The notes: a model not told the origin generated them from the letters alone. Numbered from the stretch's first letter, positions 46,375-58,038 are shown. The stretch is 64,000 nt of DNA from Sipunculus nudus (GCA_026874595.1 CM049319.1:41211973-41275972); one strand, 5' to 3'. Program-made: numbers and translations.

Positions 46375-47557
46375 TCTCAGTCACTGTAAAATGTGATGTT
46401 TTGGCTCATGGAACTTTTTACATTAGGGGATGGAGGGATTGGTGACGTCACTTTTCTGCTTCAAATTTGAAATTAAGTGGATGTTTTATGAGGTATAGCC
46501 AAATGACAAACACTGGGGTTTTGCGCGTTTTAGTTGGCTGAAATGTGCCTCGATCGGTGTTAAACACCAATTTTGCATTTTAAATATATTTTATTATATT
46601 GAGCATTTTAATGTTTAATCTAAATGTTTGTTTTTTTGTGTACCATGGGCTGCATAGATCAGCAACTATGATACACTTATGTCACAATGTATTTACCCTG
46701 AATAAACAGTTGTAATAAAACTAATATGGGTGCATAACTAGTAGGGAGCCCGGGTCACCTGGTTTATAATTCTCAGCGTTGCACCAAGGCAAAATAAACA
46801 GTATCTTACCTTGAAAATCCAAGATGACACGCTTTGATATATTCTCGACATTTCTTCGAGTTTCTGACACACCTCTTCACAAAAAGAAACAGGTGAAACG
46901 TGCAATTAGCAGTATTAAACCTGGAGCTGCCTTAAACCTTCATTCACTCATGCGCCAGTGGTTTTACTTGTTCAGCAAATCTTTAGTTCGCCGAACCTGT
47001 TCCTTTTCCACAAGCTTTCGTCCAGTGAAAATTATGGTGCGAATCAGACCAGTGTCTGCTGTGTTCGTGTAAAATATTGTCTTACTGATATTTATTGACT
47101 TTCAGTAAGCAGAACATTAAACTTGCCATGACCAGCACTTCTGCTACTCGCTGTCTGCCAAGCTTCACACCACCGCCAGGGACCAGAAAAGCCTCCACGT
47201 CACACCAGCCGATCAGCTGGTATCACAAGCTGAGAAAGCACGGGCCTAATTGCAATGTAGCACAATGGTGCTGCATCCTTCAGAGGTGTACTTGCAAGTT
47301 CATTCACAGAACATCTTCTGCCTGACTTTTGTTGACACTGTCCGACGTCAGCTGCCGTGAACACGCGTCTGTGTAGCCTTTTGTTTACATATCATTCGCA
47401 ACAGCGCGTAAATAAAATGTTTCCTTTTACGCGCTAGATGTCGCTACTGAATGGCACTAGATGGCGCTTTTATGTCGACAAAGTTACAAAGCAACCCAAA
47501 AAAAGAAGCAGATATTGACTCCCTCTACATGACGTGAGATTAAGTTACCATATATAA
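46374..47557 (+). other. Stretch with moderate CpG, no supported gene
   Basis: Two short plus-strand open frames (46824-47072 and 47095-47325) lack recognisable domains. On the minus strand TTTTCAAG is followed by GTAAGATAC at 46811, a good splice-donor match, but no coding exon precedes it. A CTCF-like site lies at 47458-47468. Confidence 0.4.
47458..47468 (+). promoter_or_regulatory. CTCF-like site outside the repeat arrays
   Basis: TAGATGGCGCT within GGCACTAGATGGCGCT matches the Drosophila CTCF core YAGRTGGCGCY exactly and 13 of 14 positions of the vertebrate consensus CCASYAGRKGGCRS. A related string, TAGATGTCGCT, lies 23 bp upstream. The surroundings are CpG-containing and not recognised as repeat. 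Binding is inference. Confidence 0.45.
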
Positions 47558-47733
47558 CAGTGGCGGGTCAAGGGGTCCTGACGCTTTCCCCTTTTGGAGC
47601 CAAAACATCCTTTTTTGGGGTTTAAAACCAAATTTTGCGACCCTGACCCCCTCCTTCCCGGACTAAAGGACCTTTCTTTTAGGTTTTCCTGGGCGTACGT
47701 TACCCTCCTCTTTCCAAAATCCTGGATCCGCCG

Positions 47734-47736
<3 letters not shown>
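47558..47736 (+). mobile_element. Short MITE, GGCGGATCC family, copy 1
   Basis: The ends CAGTGGCGGGTC and GGATCCGCCGCTG form an inverted pair. Inside are runs such as CCTTTTTTGGGG and GACCCCCTCC shared with the copies at 48071 and 55886. It is 179 bp and noncoding. The right end borders an AT microsatellite, so the target duplication cannot be read. Confidence 0.65.
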
Positions 47737-47794
<58 letters not shown>

Positions 47795-47830
47795 CGTATT
47801 CGAATACATTTCTTCTGTAGTCGACCCATG

Positions 47831-47881
<51 letters not shown>
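47737..47881 (+). repeat. Two (AT)n microsatellites
   Basis: (AT)n spans 47737-47789 and 47835-47881, separated by a short segment with TCGTATTCGAATAC. Lengths are likely polymorphic. Confidence 0.9.
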
Positions 47882-47883
<2 letters not shown>

Positions 47884-48070
47884 AATTATTTTGTAAATAT
47901 TGTAAATATTTTATATGTAGTTCGGTACTTTTCTAAAACAAAGAACAGCATATATAGCACAATAAATTCTAGTATTATTAAAAATATCTATATGAAAATA
48001 GAAAATACGATAAATAAAAATTTACATATTGCAATAATAACACAAGGTTAGTATTATGATAATATTAATA

Positions 48071-48279
48071 CAGGGGCGGGTCTAGGATTTGGGAATCGAG
48101 GGGTCAAACTGGATCGAGACAAAGCATAAAAAAGGTTCTTATAGCTCCGGAAAGGGGATGGGGGCTGGAGGTCCAGGCCGCAAAAATTGGTCTGAGGCCC
48201 TTAAAAAAGGTTGCAGCGGCTGCAAAAGGAGCGGGGAGGGGTCCGGCCCCCCTGGACCCCTCCCCTGCATCCGCTCCTG
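48071..48279 (+). mobile_element. Short MITE, GGCGGATCC family, copy 2
   Basis: It starts CAGGGGCGGGTCTAGG and ends GCATCCGCTCCTG, 209 bp, with TTAATA on both sides (48065-48070 and 48280-48285), a probable target duplication. Internal GCAAAAATTGGTCTGA and TTAAAAAAGGTTG blocks match copy 3. Confidence 0.7.
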
Positions 48280-50043
48280 TTAATATCATAGGAAAACTGG
48301 CTACTGGACAGAATAGGCCTATAATATTATACAACAAAGAATAATGTAATATTAAATAATATATATGTGTGTGTGTGTGTGTTAACATAGCTGGATGATT
48401 TATTTATATATTGTATATATATATAATATTGTATTTATATAATATCAAATGAATAATATTAGCTAGAATTTATAATATAATTGTGTATTGTATTTTATAT
48501 ATTTGTATTTTATATATTGAATGAGGAATGAGGAATAAACCTAAATAAAAATATTAAATAGCGATTTTAAATTGTGTTTACATGTTTAACAGTATATCAT
48601 TCTATGTTACATGATGGTATTTTAAATATATCATTTTTACCAGTTCATGTTTTATCGTAAGAATTTAAATATCACATTCTATACTATTTTATTCTATTAT
48701 TCTGCATATATTGTATAAATGTTTATCATTATCATATTATATTATTATCTATATGTAAACTCCAACTGACTGAGTGAGGGGACTCTAAATTTCTTAAAGC
48801 GAATAAATGTGTTTGATTTTGTCGTTTTTATGAATTTATTGAAAAGTATAACGTACACGGCTCCTCACGTCTGACCACCGAGTTTCTGCAGTCTCGGTAT
48901 TTTTTCGTCACACCACGCAGAGTTGGTCACAAATAGACACGACATATGGCGGAAGGATGTTTTTTTTCGTGTTTACAAAATCGTGCGTACATTTTTTCTT
49001 GCATGAACGAAACTCGTGTGTATAAAGAGAAATGTACACAATAATTCGTGTACATAAGTAATTATATACGCACGAAATCGTTTATGCAGTACACACTATG
49101 ACAATGTACAGGATATCGTTGTATATCGTGCGTAATCTGTAATGCATTACATTATACTATTTATAGGCAATATCTTACTCAGCACATGACAGGGGTAGTT
49201 GCAACGTTCGATAGAATGTGAATATTTACACGAACTGCGTGAATGTAAAGTACGCAAGTATTGAAGTTATGACGTCACAGCACGTGACTTGTAAAAGACG
49301 CTTGGTCGTTAAAACGGACACGCGACTCATTCAGGTGACTTTCACGACAGGAACGGTCGTTTTCCAGGTAAGAAAGAGCATTTAACTCATTTACACAGGC
49401 GGAAATCCCTGCAAAATCAGTCATAATGGATCAATTATAATGCAACACGCTCGACTAATCCACTAACGCTGCACTATAGTACTAGTAGTACACTGACATT
49501 TTTGTCTGTCAAATCATGTTTGATGTAAAGTTAACAACAACCGTCCATATTCGATCTAAATAATAAATTTGAGGCAATGGTGTAGTTTAGGGTTTTTTTC
49601 TCTCATAATAGGTCTACATTACCAATTGTTAACGCATTATTTCCAAATATGTGTGGTTCTATAATAAGAAGAAATGTATACTTATATAAGAATAAGTCAT
49701 ATATAGTGAAATAACTAATATAGATCTATTTTATATAGAATGTCCAATGACATAAATTGCTCAAATATATATCTAGCTTGTTTTCCTGGCGATGTTATGA
49801 ACGTCTGTATAAGCCGTGATCACGATAAGGTCATAGCGAAAGATTAAACTTGGAAAGTTATAACCCTGATTTTTCTAAAACTATATACATCTCCTCTATA
49901 ATATATTATAGGATATTACTTTTGTTTATAGTTTGCGTTAAATATTGTAATATAGGCCTTTTATAAAAAAAAAAAACCCATAATTACACCATTACCAAAT
50001 TTGTAGTACAAACTACATTAATTAATAATAATTATTAATTATC
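48280..50043 (+). other. AT-rich stretch followed by a possible promoter region
   Basis: 48360-48760 is very AT-rich with a short (GT)n (about 48365-48381). 48830-49380 contains more CpG; see the promoter-like entry. No coding exon was recognised downstream. Confidence 0.4.
49268..49369 (+). promoter_or_regulatory. Possible host promoter and noncoding first exon end
   Basis: A perfect CRE, TGACGTCA (49270-49277), and an E-box, CACGTGAC (49281-49288), lie about 80 bp upstream of CCAG|GTAAGA at 49367/49368, a consensus splice donor. This is the layout of a TATA-less promoter with a short 5' exon, but there is no transcript evidence and no downstream exon identified in the window. Confidence 0.3.
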
Positions 50044-50165
50044 AGAGCCGGGAAAGAGGGGGTCCAGTTCGCAAAAATTGGGTTTGAAACCCAAAAAGCA
50101 AAATGAAAAGAGGTTGTCGCGGCGCGAAGGGGGGGGGGGGGGGGGGGGGGGCTCTGGATCCAATA
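50044..50165 (+). mobile_element. Degenerate copy of the GGCGGATCC-type MITE
   Basis: AGAGCCGGGAAAGAGGGGGTCC at the left, GCAAAAATTGGG inside and CTCTGGATCC at the right correspond to the family at 48071 and 55886, with the ends eroded. It contains a G23 run (50129-50151). Confidence 0.5.
50129..50151 (+). repeat. Homopolymer run, G23
   Basis: Twenty-three consecutive G within the degenerate MITE. It could form a G-quadruplex. The exact length is uncertain. Confidence 0.8.
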
Positions 50166-50983
50166 TCAGGGGATGAAACGGACAGTTTACATATAATGAC
50201 TCCCGTGTCGTTTAGTTTCCCTCCGCGTGTTAGCTAGGCCATTTTTACCAACGAATATACTTCAAAACATTCAAAATCCTCTAAAACTTGACCATTACTG
50301 CATTAGTAATAGTGTCTCATACTTCCGTCTATGTGGACGATATTTTCTTTAAATAGCCTATGGCCGCTACACGGCGCCAGTGTTCATAGCAAACAAAGTG
50401 TCAATACGTATACTAACCTTTAGATAAACACGTGGAATCGGTCCAATTTTTGTATGAGAGCATTCAAATGTAAAATTTCGGCCCACAAAAAGAACTTATT
50501 TGCGTATTTTCCCTATTTTCATGCTTCGTGACCGTTCGTCTTGATTAAACATGGCTGCCATCGCGGCCGATCGGAAGATATCGTTTTTTAAACCAACTTC
50601 AATTATACTTTTTTGCAATTTAAATTTAAACTAAACGTCTGACGACCATAGGTCGAGCGCTTGCCGGAAGTTGAAATGACAGACAGACGGACAGACAGAA
50701 CAAACTGTCGGTTTTCTATCAATTGAGAGACTTTCAGAGCGATTGTTGAACAGTTTGGCCTGTTGAACGACATATATCACACAAAAGAACATGAAAGCAG
50801 ACATAGCTGACAACAACCGACAAACGGACAGACATACTGACACTCTGACACATCTGAGATAACCGGTGACAAGATTATCATATGGGAAGGTATTTAGAAA
50901 CAAAATGAATTATAGTTTATGCAGTTAAGGTTCCCATTTTCGGAGATAAGGACAAAATATGGTATGTTGTAGTGGTTCAAGTA

Positions 50984-51001
50984 CAGCGCCCCTTAGTGGC
51001 C
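50984..51001 (-). promoter_or_regulatory. CTCF-like site in tandem unit 1
   Basis: On the minus strand it reads GGCCACTAAGGGGCGCTG, 13 of 14 positions of the vertebrate CTCF consensus CCASYAGRKGGCRS. Its counterpart lies 329 bp away in the next unit. Confidence 0.45.
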
Positions 51002-51312
51002 ATATACGGAAAATGAAAAATTCGTTTCGAGATATAAGCAGATGACATAAGATGTACCAGTATCAAACGGATTCCTGCAAAACTGCGGTCGGCACAATGC
51101 TGCATGTAAGACGCAAGTACCAGCAAGTAGGCGAAATTGAGAAAACCTGACAAACAGACAGACATACTGACAAAGTGACACAAGATTGAGACAAATGACT
51201 TAACCAGGTTATGGAGGAGACCCATAGGAAGAAAATAAGCTATAGTTTTATATAATTAAGTTTAATTTTTGGAGATACGGCTAAAACATTATTTGTTGTA
51301 GTGGTCCCAATG

Positions 51313-51330
51313 CAGCGCCTCCTAGTGGCC
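51313..51330 (-). promoter_or_regulatory. CTCF-like site in tandem unit 2
   Basis: On the minus strand it reads GGCCACTAGGAGGCGCTG, again 13 of 14 consensus positions but with a different mismatch than unit 1. Both units keep the core while other bases have diverged. Confidence 0.45.
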
Positions 51331-52084
51331 ATATCCGGAAAATGAAAAATCTGTTTCGAGATGTTAGTGTAAGACATAAGATATATCAGTTTCAAGATGA
51401 TTCCTGCATACTTGTAGACTCTAGGCTATCACTAAGCGGTATCTCGAAATATCTGGTTTGACCAGATATTGTACGAGATATTGCAAGACTTGTAATATAA
51501 TCATATAACACTACCTGTATGCTACCTGACTGAATAAACGAGATCTCTATAGCTTTAAAACTGAAAAATAAGACCCCTTATTTTCGAATATCATGACTTT
51601 TCCCCAAAATGCGTTACCATATGGTTACAGCAGATTTCAGGCATATACACATAAGAAAAAGGCCTAGGAATTATGAAGAAAATGAGCTATGAATGAAGAG
51701 GATATGACTATTTGAGACAAATTTATGACGAAAATAAACTTTCGACGTTTTTCGATGACCTTGACCTTGGACTTTGTCCGATATTAACAAAAATCAATAG
51801 GCTTCGGGGACTTTTGTGTTTTCAATCAACTCTGTAAGTTTGAAAGCGATCGCTGCAAAACTGGGCATTTTAGACTGGAGACAGACAGTCAAACATCGTT
51901 ACAAACAAACAAACAGACATACGGAACTGACCAACGATTTCCGGCAAGCAATAAGAAATACCATCAGATTATATGAGACTTAGAGAAATTTCTAATGTAT
52001 TTCTTTATTAGACGATCTCGGATCTTGTTCTAATAACGCATGACCATAAATATCATGCATTTGGATGGAGAATCCCCTATGTAT

Positions 52085-52658
52085 TAGTGGTGGGCCGATC
52101 ATCGAGTTTTATCGAAAGTCAGTCGGTTTGCTGTCACTTTCAAGCGCTCGATTACCAAAGGCAACTATCGATTACATCATAATCATGATAATGAGTCTTT
52201 GTTCCCAAATAACTTCCGCATGTAACTGAGTTTACCACGGTAGATGCGAGAACGGAGGACGTAAGAAACATCTGTGAACTGGCAGGGAGCTGCAGAATTA
52301 GCGGGCAGTTTTGCAACGAGATGTACATTGCACAATATGGGCGGTATGGCGTTAAAATGCTCCATAAATTATCCGGGTCTATGCAGCAAGTAGATGTCCT
52401 GGATTGTGGTTTTATTCTTGATTATTATAAATAATTAAATAAAACTTTTAAAAGCATATTTTACTAATAATAGGAAAATATAAAAAAGGAAAAACTTGTT
52501 TTCTTAAGGTAGAATTACTAAGACTTGGTTAAGAAAGAGCAGTTTCACAGATAACTGCATGATTCTTTATATTTGCCTGAACCGATTATTAATCGATCAT
52601 CGATCGGTTTGCACAGACGGATGATCGATTATGAAAAAGGAACCGACTCCTACCATTA
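52085..52658 (+). mobile_element. hAT-type MITE with 8-bp target duplication
   Basis: CTATGTAT at 52077-52084 is repeated exactly at 52659-52666. Between them the 574-bp element starts TAGTGGTGGGCCGATC and ends GGAACCGACTCCTACCATTA; the terminal ten bases pair with two mismatches. The 8-bp duplication and TARTGGTRGG ends are typical of hAT elements. Subterminal ATCGAT-type strings (52100-52170 and 52570-52630) would suit transposase binding. It is noncoding. Confidence 0.75.
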
Positions 52659-52851
52659 CTATGTATTGACTATCCGCGGCCCCCGCGTGTTCCGGCGTTC
52701 AATGCGATATTTTGACACCTGAAGTTTTATATAATTTGCTTTGTATGTTGATATTACACGTAAAAAAAATGTTACATATTTCGAAGATCCTTTCAAAATT
52801 ATGAAAATTCTACCTATACATCGTTTATTATCTCATATTTTTTATTACTTT

Positions 52852-53445
52852 CAGGGTTGTTAAGTTTTTCCCAATGCGGTATTTACCAGCTGGTAAATAC
52901 CGATATTTACCGCCTTTGGAAAAACCTCTTAAAGTGGGAAAATGGAAAAAACCTCTAATAATCTTATAAAAGGAGAGACCAGCAGATATATGACTGAATT
53001 AAAAGGAAATATCATCTCGCACACACAAACACACATATATATATATTTAAACAAACATACTCAAATCACAAAACCAAGATATGAAAATTTATATTGTTTT
53101 CCTTAAAAACAGCTTGTTTGTATGTATATACATAGTGATAGGTAAACAGATAATCAGATATATCAGTTACATTGAAAAAGTCCATTGATGGCTAGAAATA
53201 AGGTTCATTGATACATATTTACCACTCCAACTCTGATGGACCTCTCAGGGTGTGGTAACATGTTACAAGCTTGGCAGTTTTCTCAAGTCCTAGTCTGTTT
53301 CGCAGTTTGGACTACACAAGCCCAAAGTTTGAAAAAATTCTTTCAATTGATGCTGTGCTGGAAGGCAGTTGATGAAGGCGAATTGCTAACTTGGTTAATT
53401 GGTAATTAAGTAATATTAATGCACTAGTATGAGTTGTGGAAATAT
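52852..53445 (-). pseudogene. hAT transposase relic, C-terminal dimerisation domain and element end
   Basis: Reading from 53445 down to a stop at 53219, one frame gives LNYQLTKLAIRLHQLPSS, then ASIERIFSNFGLV, then SKLRNRLGLEKTAKLV. This is the hATC dimerisation domain, with one in-frame TAG (plus 53312-53314) in place of the expected Gln. Downstream, at 52852-52875, CAGGGTTGTTAAGTTTTTCCC looks like the element's terminal repeat, followed by a perfect 26-bp palindrome (52877-52902). Upstream exons were not recognised and the other terminus was not found. Confidence 0.78.
52877..52902 (+). repeat. Perfect 26-bp palindrome beside the hAT end
   Basis: The arms CGGTATTTACCAG and CTGGTAAATACCG meet without a spacer. 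A partial third copy (CGATATTTACCG) follows directly. It is probably a subterminal transposase-binding region of the hAT element. Confidence 0.8.
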
Positions 53446-53550
53446 TGCACACACACACACACACACATATATTCATCACATGTGGACATATATATGTATA
53501 TATGTATGTGTATAATATATATATATATATATATTTTTTTTTTTGCCTGT
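53446..53550 (+). repeat. Microsatellites (CA)n and (TA)n
   Basis: (CA)n spans about 53448-53467, then TATATG/TATATA-rich sequence to about 53534, then a T run. A shorter (AT)n lies at about 54758-54783. Confidence 0.85.
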
Positions 53551-55260
53551 AGTCTTTAGACTGTACTGCTCAGAAGGATCACTAAAGCGCATTCTCTAAT
53601 TAGTATAAATATTTAGATATATGTTAAACCCCCATCATATGGCTAGCTATTCTTAAGGAATCAATTATTTTACAGTGACCTACAACAAACCTCTTTTAAA
53701 TATATACAAAAAAGCTGAGTAAGATATTACCTATATTGTTTAATGTAAATGCATATAGTATCAAACTTTGTATAAAATAAATTGCATGGCAATACTGACG
53801 GTATTTCTTAGTTTGTCTTGCTCCGGTAGATATGTATGAGCTCAAGTTGCCGCCATCAAGCCATGGACACATGCATACACAAAGGATGCGTATATTTATA
53901 GTTTAAATGACTGAATTTTTGACACTTCCTCTTTGATCCAGCGAGGGTTTTTGAGGGAGTTCTGACACACTTTCAGCTTTGTTTCCAAATCACCAAAAAA
54001 GGGAAATTCATCCCAACAGAGGTGTTGACGCTACGGTTCCGACAGGCCAATATTAAGTTAACTATTCCTGATATCCACCCTTTTATTAAATTACAGGGCT
54101 GGGGCCTATACCTTAATTTTATTAATAATTTTGAAGAAAAGCATGATAGAATAGCATAATATATTATTTAAAAAGTATTATAAGATTGCTCCTACCGACT
54201 CGACGAGCAGATCCAGAACATAAAAAATGTAGGAAAGCTTTTAGAAACAGGGGAGAAATTTGCCAAGTTGATATATTGTTACAAAGTGATTTGTGCGAGT
54301 TTTTAATTGTAACACAGGGCGAGAGAGACACAAGACGAGGATTTGTATACACTTTCCTTTAATTCTAGATCAGTTCACAATGTTGTTACAGCAGAAGGGT
54401 CTTTGTGCAGTAACTCTCTGAGTCCATGCGAGGCTTTTTGCCCCTTAGTTACATAATTGAAACAAGCTCTCATTGGAGGTAGGTCGTAGTGGTGACCTGA
54501 CAATGCTGACATTTGACATAATAATGCATGTTGATTGTTGTCATTTTATATTAGAATATTATATATTAACCGCGGCGGAAAACACGTTCGCAAATATATT
54601 GACCAGTATTATTTCTAGACACATATAAACATAAACTAACCATTCCTTTATATAGAGCAATTTAATTCCCAATTATGAGAGTTCTAGTAAGACTGTATAA
54701 ACATCTGAATTATCATTAGATACTATATAGGCCCACTGATGATCAAGTGCCTTGTAATCATATATATATATATATATATATATAAACATGTTTTTTTTAT
54801 CCAAATTTTGATTACCCTCCAATGCCAGTCACTTCGCCACCCTTACGAGTCACCTCACCACCCTGCTAGTCATTTTCAGCGTCTTTGAATGTGCTTGTGC
54901 TTTGTGCCCGATCATGATTCATGTCAGCCAAAGTCCCGATTTCCAAATAACAATGGTTGCTTCGATCTCCAGTCAAACCACGTTTACAGCCAACCAAACC
55001 CCTTGATCCGACTTATGAATTTGTCTAAGATTTGAACATCACTTGACAGTACTGTGAGCATTATAAGATTTCTTTCATATTATGCACATATATAGATATG
55101 AGTTATGGAATGAGGTATATTTAAATTGGAGTCATGACCTTTACTATGAGAGTGGCATTGACCTTGAATATTTCCATATTTGGTGAAAATCACACAAACC
55201 CTTAAATATCTCAATAAGAGATGCATGGATTGGTCAAAAAAAAAAAATTACAGAAGATCT
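53551..55260 (+). other. Single-copy-looking stretch, no supported gene
   Basis: On the minus strand around 53925-54000 a short frame reads NSLKNPRWIKEEVSKIQS and could be an upstream exon remnant of the hAT transposase, but I cannot confirm it. Nothing else is recognised. Confidence 0.35.
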
Positions 55261-55286
55261 TGGATAGCTATGTCTTCTGCAGGAGA

Positions 55287-55300
55287 CAGGTGGCGCCACC
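55287..55300 (+). promoter_or_regulatory. Isolated CAGGTGGCGCCACC core
   Basis: The full palindrome with its CA prefix occurs alone, in sequence without recognisable F1-F4 termini. TGACCTTTACTATG and TTGACCTTGAATA lie 130-160 bp upstream, so this may be a worn remnant of an array unit. It matches YAGRTGGCGCY. Confidence 0.5.
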
Positions 55301-55880
55301 TTTTGTCCTCTTCTTGTTTTCAAGTCAAAAGTGAAACATTTAGCGTGTATGTTATCATATATACGCTGACGATATAGTACGCTTTGCGAAGTCAGATGGG
55401 GAACTTTACAGACTTTAATTCCTTGCTATGGAGCACTGATGTAATCACTGACAATTGAAGGTAAACAATTTAAAAACATTTAAGTGAAGAATTTTAGAAA
55501 CTGAAGGAAAGGATTAACAAAATTAAAGTTCATTCTTAATAGTCAGGAACTGGGGATAGTAAGTGAATAAAAGTACTTGGGACTTTATTTTAATGAGCAT
55601 ATGGCTTATAATTTGAGTTAAAAAAATGAATAAATAAACGACTTCGGTTCGATGGCTTTAGGCGCAATAAAATCAAATTTAAGAATTACAAAAAATGTTA
55701 TGTGTGGTATATATAGTATGTTGTACCATACAGATGTAGCTCCGGTTATTGATAACGCTACTGAAATATTGGGATTCGCCAAAACGCCAGCGAAGGCTTT
55801 CGTCACATTTTACTCCGTCAGCGCCTCACTTGGATGATCAGTAAATCAACTAAATGTAAACAACATGTGATTCTCGATCC
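55301..55880 (+). other. AT-rich stretch, no supported gene
   Basis: Overlapping short frames at 55618-55837 are on opposite strands and show no domain. No repeat terminus was recognised. Confidence 0.35.
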
Positions 55881-55885
55881 CTTGG

Positions 55886-56085
55886 CAGGGGCGGATCCAG
55901 GATTTAGGAAAAGGGGGGGTCCAACCCAGGAGGACAAATGAAAACCCTAAAAAAAGGGTCCTCAGGTCTGAAAAAGGGGGGGTCCAGGCGGCAAAATTTT
56001 GTCTGAAGACCTTAAAAAAACGTTGTTTCTGATGAAAAAGGGGGGGTCCGGACCCCCTGGACCCCCCCCTCTGGATCCGCTTCTG
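55886..56085 (+). mobile_element. Short MITE, GGCGGATCC family, copy 3
   Basis: It starts CAGGGGCGGATCCAGG and ends CTGGATCCGCTTCTG, 200 bp, flanked by CTTGG on both sides (55881-55885 and 56086-56090). The ends pair over about 15 bases. Runs of GGGGGGTCC and CCCCCCCC inside form internal complementary blocks, so the whole can fold into a long hairpin. Confidence 0.75.
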
Positions 56086-58038
56086 CTTGGGACTCGTGTC
56101 TTATATATAAGCGCAGCATGCAATAATGGTTAATCCCCCAATTCATGCAGGTAATCCTTTTGCATAATGATGAAAAGACCACAACAAGTGTCGCTGCACT
56201 ATCACCGTGCATTTACATCTTCAACATTTCTACATCTTCAACGATTCTGGAAGCAGTTGTATCACGTAAACTATCCAAGGAAGCTTCAAGCACGCGCATA
56301 AGCTTCTGTCTATGTGATTAAGTCCTGACTGCCAGCCGGGTTGATTCATTTTGCACAATAGACCTTATAACTATGCGCGGAGGTTGATGACAGATGGAGA
56401 GTTTAAGCCACTCTTAAGCCATAAATGCAAACGGCTATCAAGTAGTCAGAGATTCAGCGGAGAACTTGAAAATTCTTGGAGAGCTTTCAAAGATCGTTTT
56501 CTGCACTACAGTACATTTTCAAACTTTACCAGCGTTTATATCATATTTACTTGTTTAAACATATATATTTTCACATATATCTCAATTAGAAAAGACAATA
56601 AGGTAAGGTTGGTTGCATAGCGGCGTTATCCTCTTGCCACGATTTAGAGCTTGCTGGATATACAAACAAGTTTACTTCATAACGTTAACGTTGCAGTTAA
56701 AGTTAAAAATCTGAAGCTTTATTAATGACTGTAAATTTAACACGTTTCACAAGTTTACTGTTAAAAAATTAATATAATTTGTCAAAACGTAATAACTTAG
56801 TGTTGTAAAGCTAAAAAAGATAATGATTGAACAGACCGAATTATAAACTGCACGAAGTCGTTAAATTTTTTTTACTCCGGGAATTGACCTGATGGCGAAA
56901 GCGTGATCGACAGGTTTATTAGCCAATCAGCGAACGTGATTGCCGGACTGAAAACGAGGCCATGTAAACACCGTGGAGGTCGGACATCAGGTCGGACATT
57001 CTTGACACGTGTGTTAACTTTCAACCATATGCTCGATGGACCTGTCAAAATAAATATGCTTTAATACGGTCGAGGCATATGTTTATAATTTGTAAAAAAA
57101 ATACTCCAGTATCATTCAAAATAACAGCAATCTGTTTGCTTCCTGCTCTTCGTAATAAAATCACAAGACGAGGAGAAACGCAGGGATGGTACAAAGCAGG
57201 CCCGATTTGGCCCTGTCATATATTGAATCAATATATTGACACATGAAAGTGATCATTAAGTCATAGGACGCACCCTACATGCTTTTATTCACCATCTATT
57301 GAGTACTGGTAAACATTGGCCCGTAACCAGTGCTAAAAAGTGTTACATTTACCCCACACCAGCGCGTCACTCTTCAAAGTTAATGGGTTTAAACAAAATG
57401 TAACAATCTTGACCCTCTGAAAAAGGTCAGTAACTGTTAATGTTATCGACTAGGATTCAAGTTTAATTGTACAGCGCCACTTCTTTGTTGTAACCATGTC
57501 GAAAATTACACATAACATACAGTAGGCATTCATTGGCACTCAAAGATGCAAGACCGCTAAACATAACTGGTGTTTGTTACAACTTACAGATCTGTCGGTG
57601 TGACAAAGCGCGAGCTCAGATTTTGGTGATCGACCTAGAATCTAGATATTCTGATTCTTCAGATATTAAAACAATAGTAAAGAAACTACCAAAAGACAAA
57701 GCTACAAATTACAATCTTGAAAAGTCGAGAGCTGTTCTTTAATAAAATTAATACGTGTAAATGTCGGTCAATAAATAGAATAATGCCTATATTTTTTCAC
57801 AGAAATTTGTCTGTTTATTTTCCCCACGCTGTCGGTCTGGATGTTGGCAATATTAACATAATAATAATCATATCTATAACATTAAATATTATCAAAAGTG
57901 ATTGCAATTTAAGAACTAAGCAGCTGTCATTTAAAAAACTATCAGTCTTAATATATTTAGTGATCACATAGTTTGTTGATTTATGATTTAAAAAAAAAAT
58001 ACTGATATTGCATTCCGTGACCGCATATGTACTCTGCC
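56086..58038 (+). other. Single-copy-looking stretch, no supported gene
   Basis: Frames at 56351-56620 and 57533-57742 have no recognisable domain, and the latter lacks an ATG. A CCAAT box in AGCCAATCAGCG (about 56920) sits in a CpG-containing patch (56880-57010) that could be a promoter. This is weak. Confidence 0.3.

Larger units (their letters stand above)
50640..51980 (+). repeat. Composite repeat region with a 329-bp tandem pair
   Basis: Two units (about 50880-51200 and 51207-51430) share GTTGTAGTGG, then CAGCGCC..CCTTAGTGGCC-type sequence, then GGAAAATGAAAAAT, then GTTTCGAGAT. CAGACATACTGACA tracts precede each. Further right, 51750-51800 (ACCTTGACCTTGGAC, then AAAATCAATAGGCTTC) is a relic of the F1 DR1-type array unit. 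Termini of an element were not found. Confidence 0.65.

Noticed and set aside
46039-46389. Open frame of 116 codons ending in poly-proline
   Set aside because: The poly-proline end is produced by the C34 run and the rest shows no domain.
47095-47325. Faint resemblance of WYHKLRKHGPNC to the Gypsy-type gag/pol junction
   Set aside because: Only a handful of residues fit and there is no flanking protease, RT or LTR.
57533-57742. 69-codon frame as a small gene
   Set aside because: It begins at TTG rather than ATG and shows no recognised motif or splice context.
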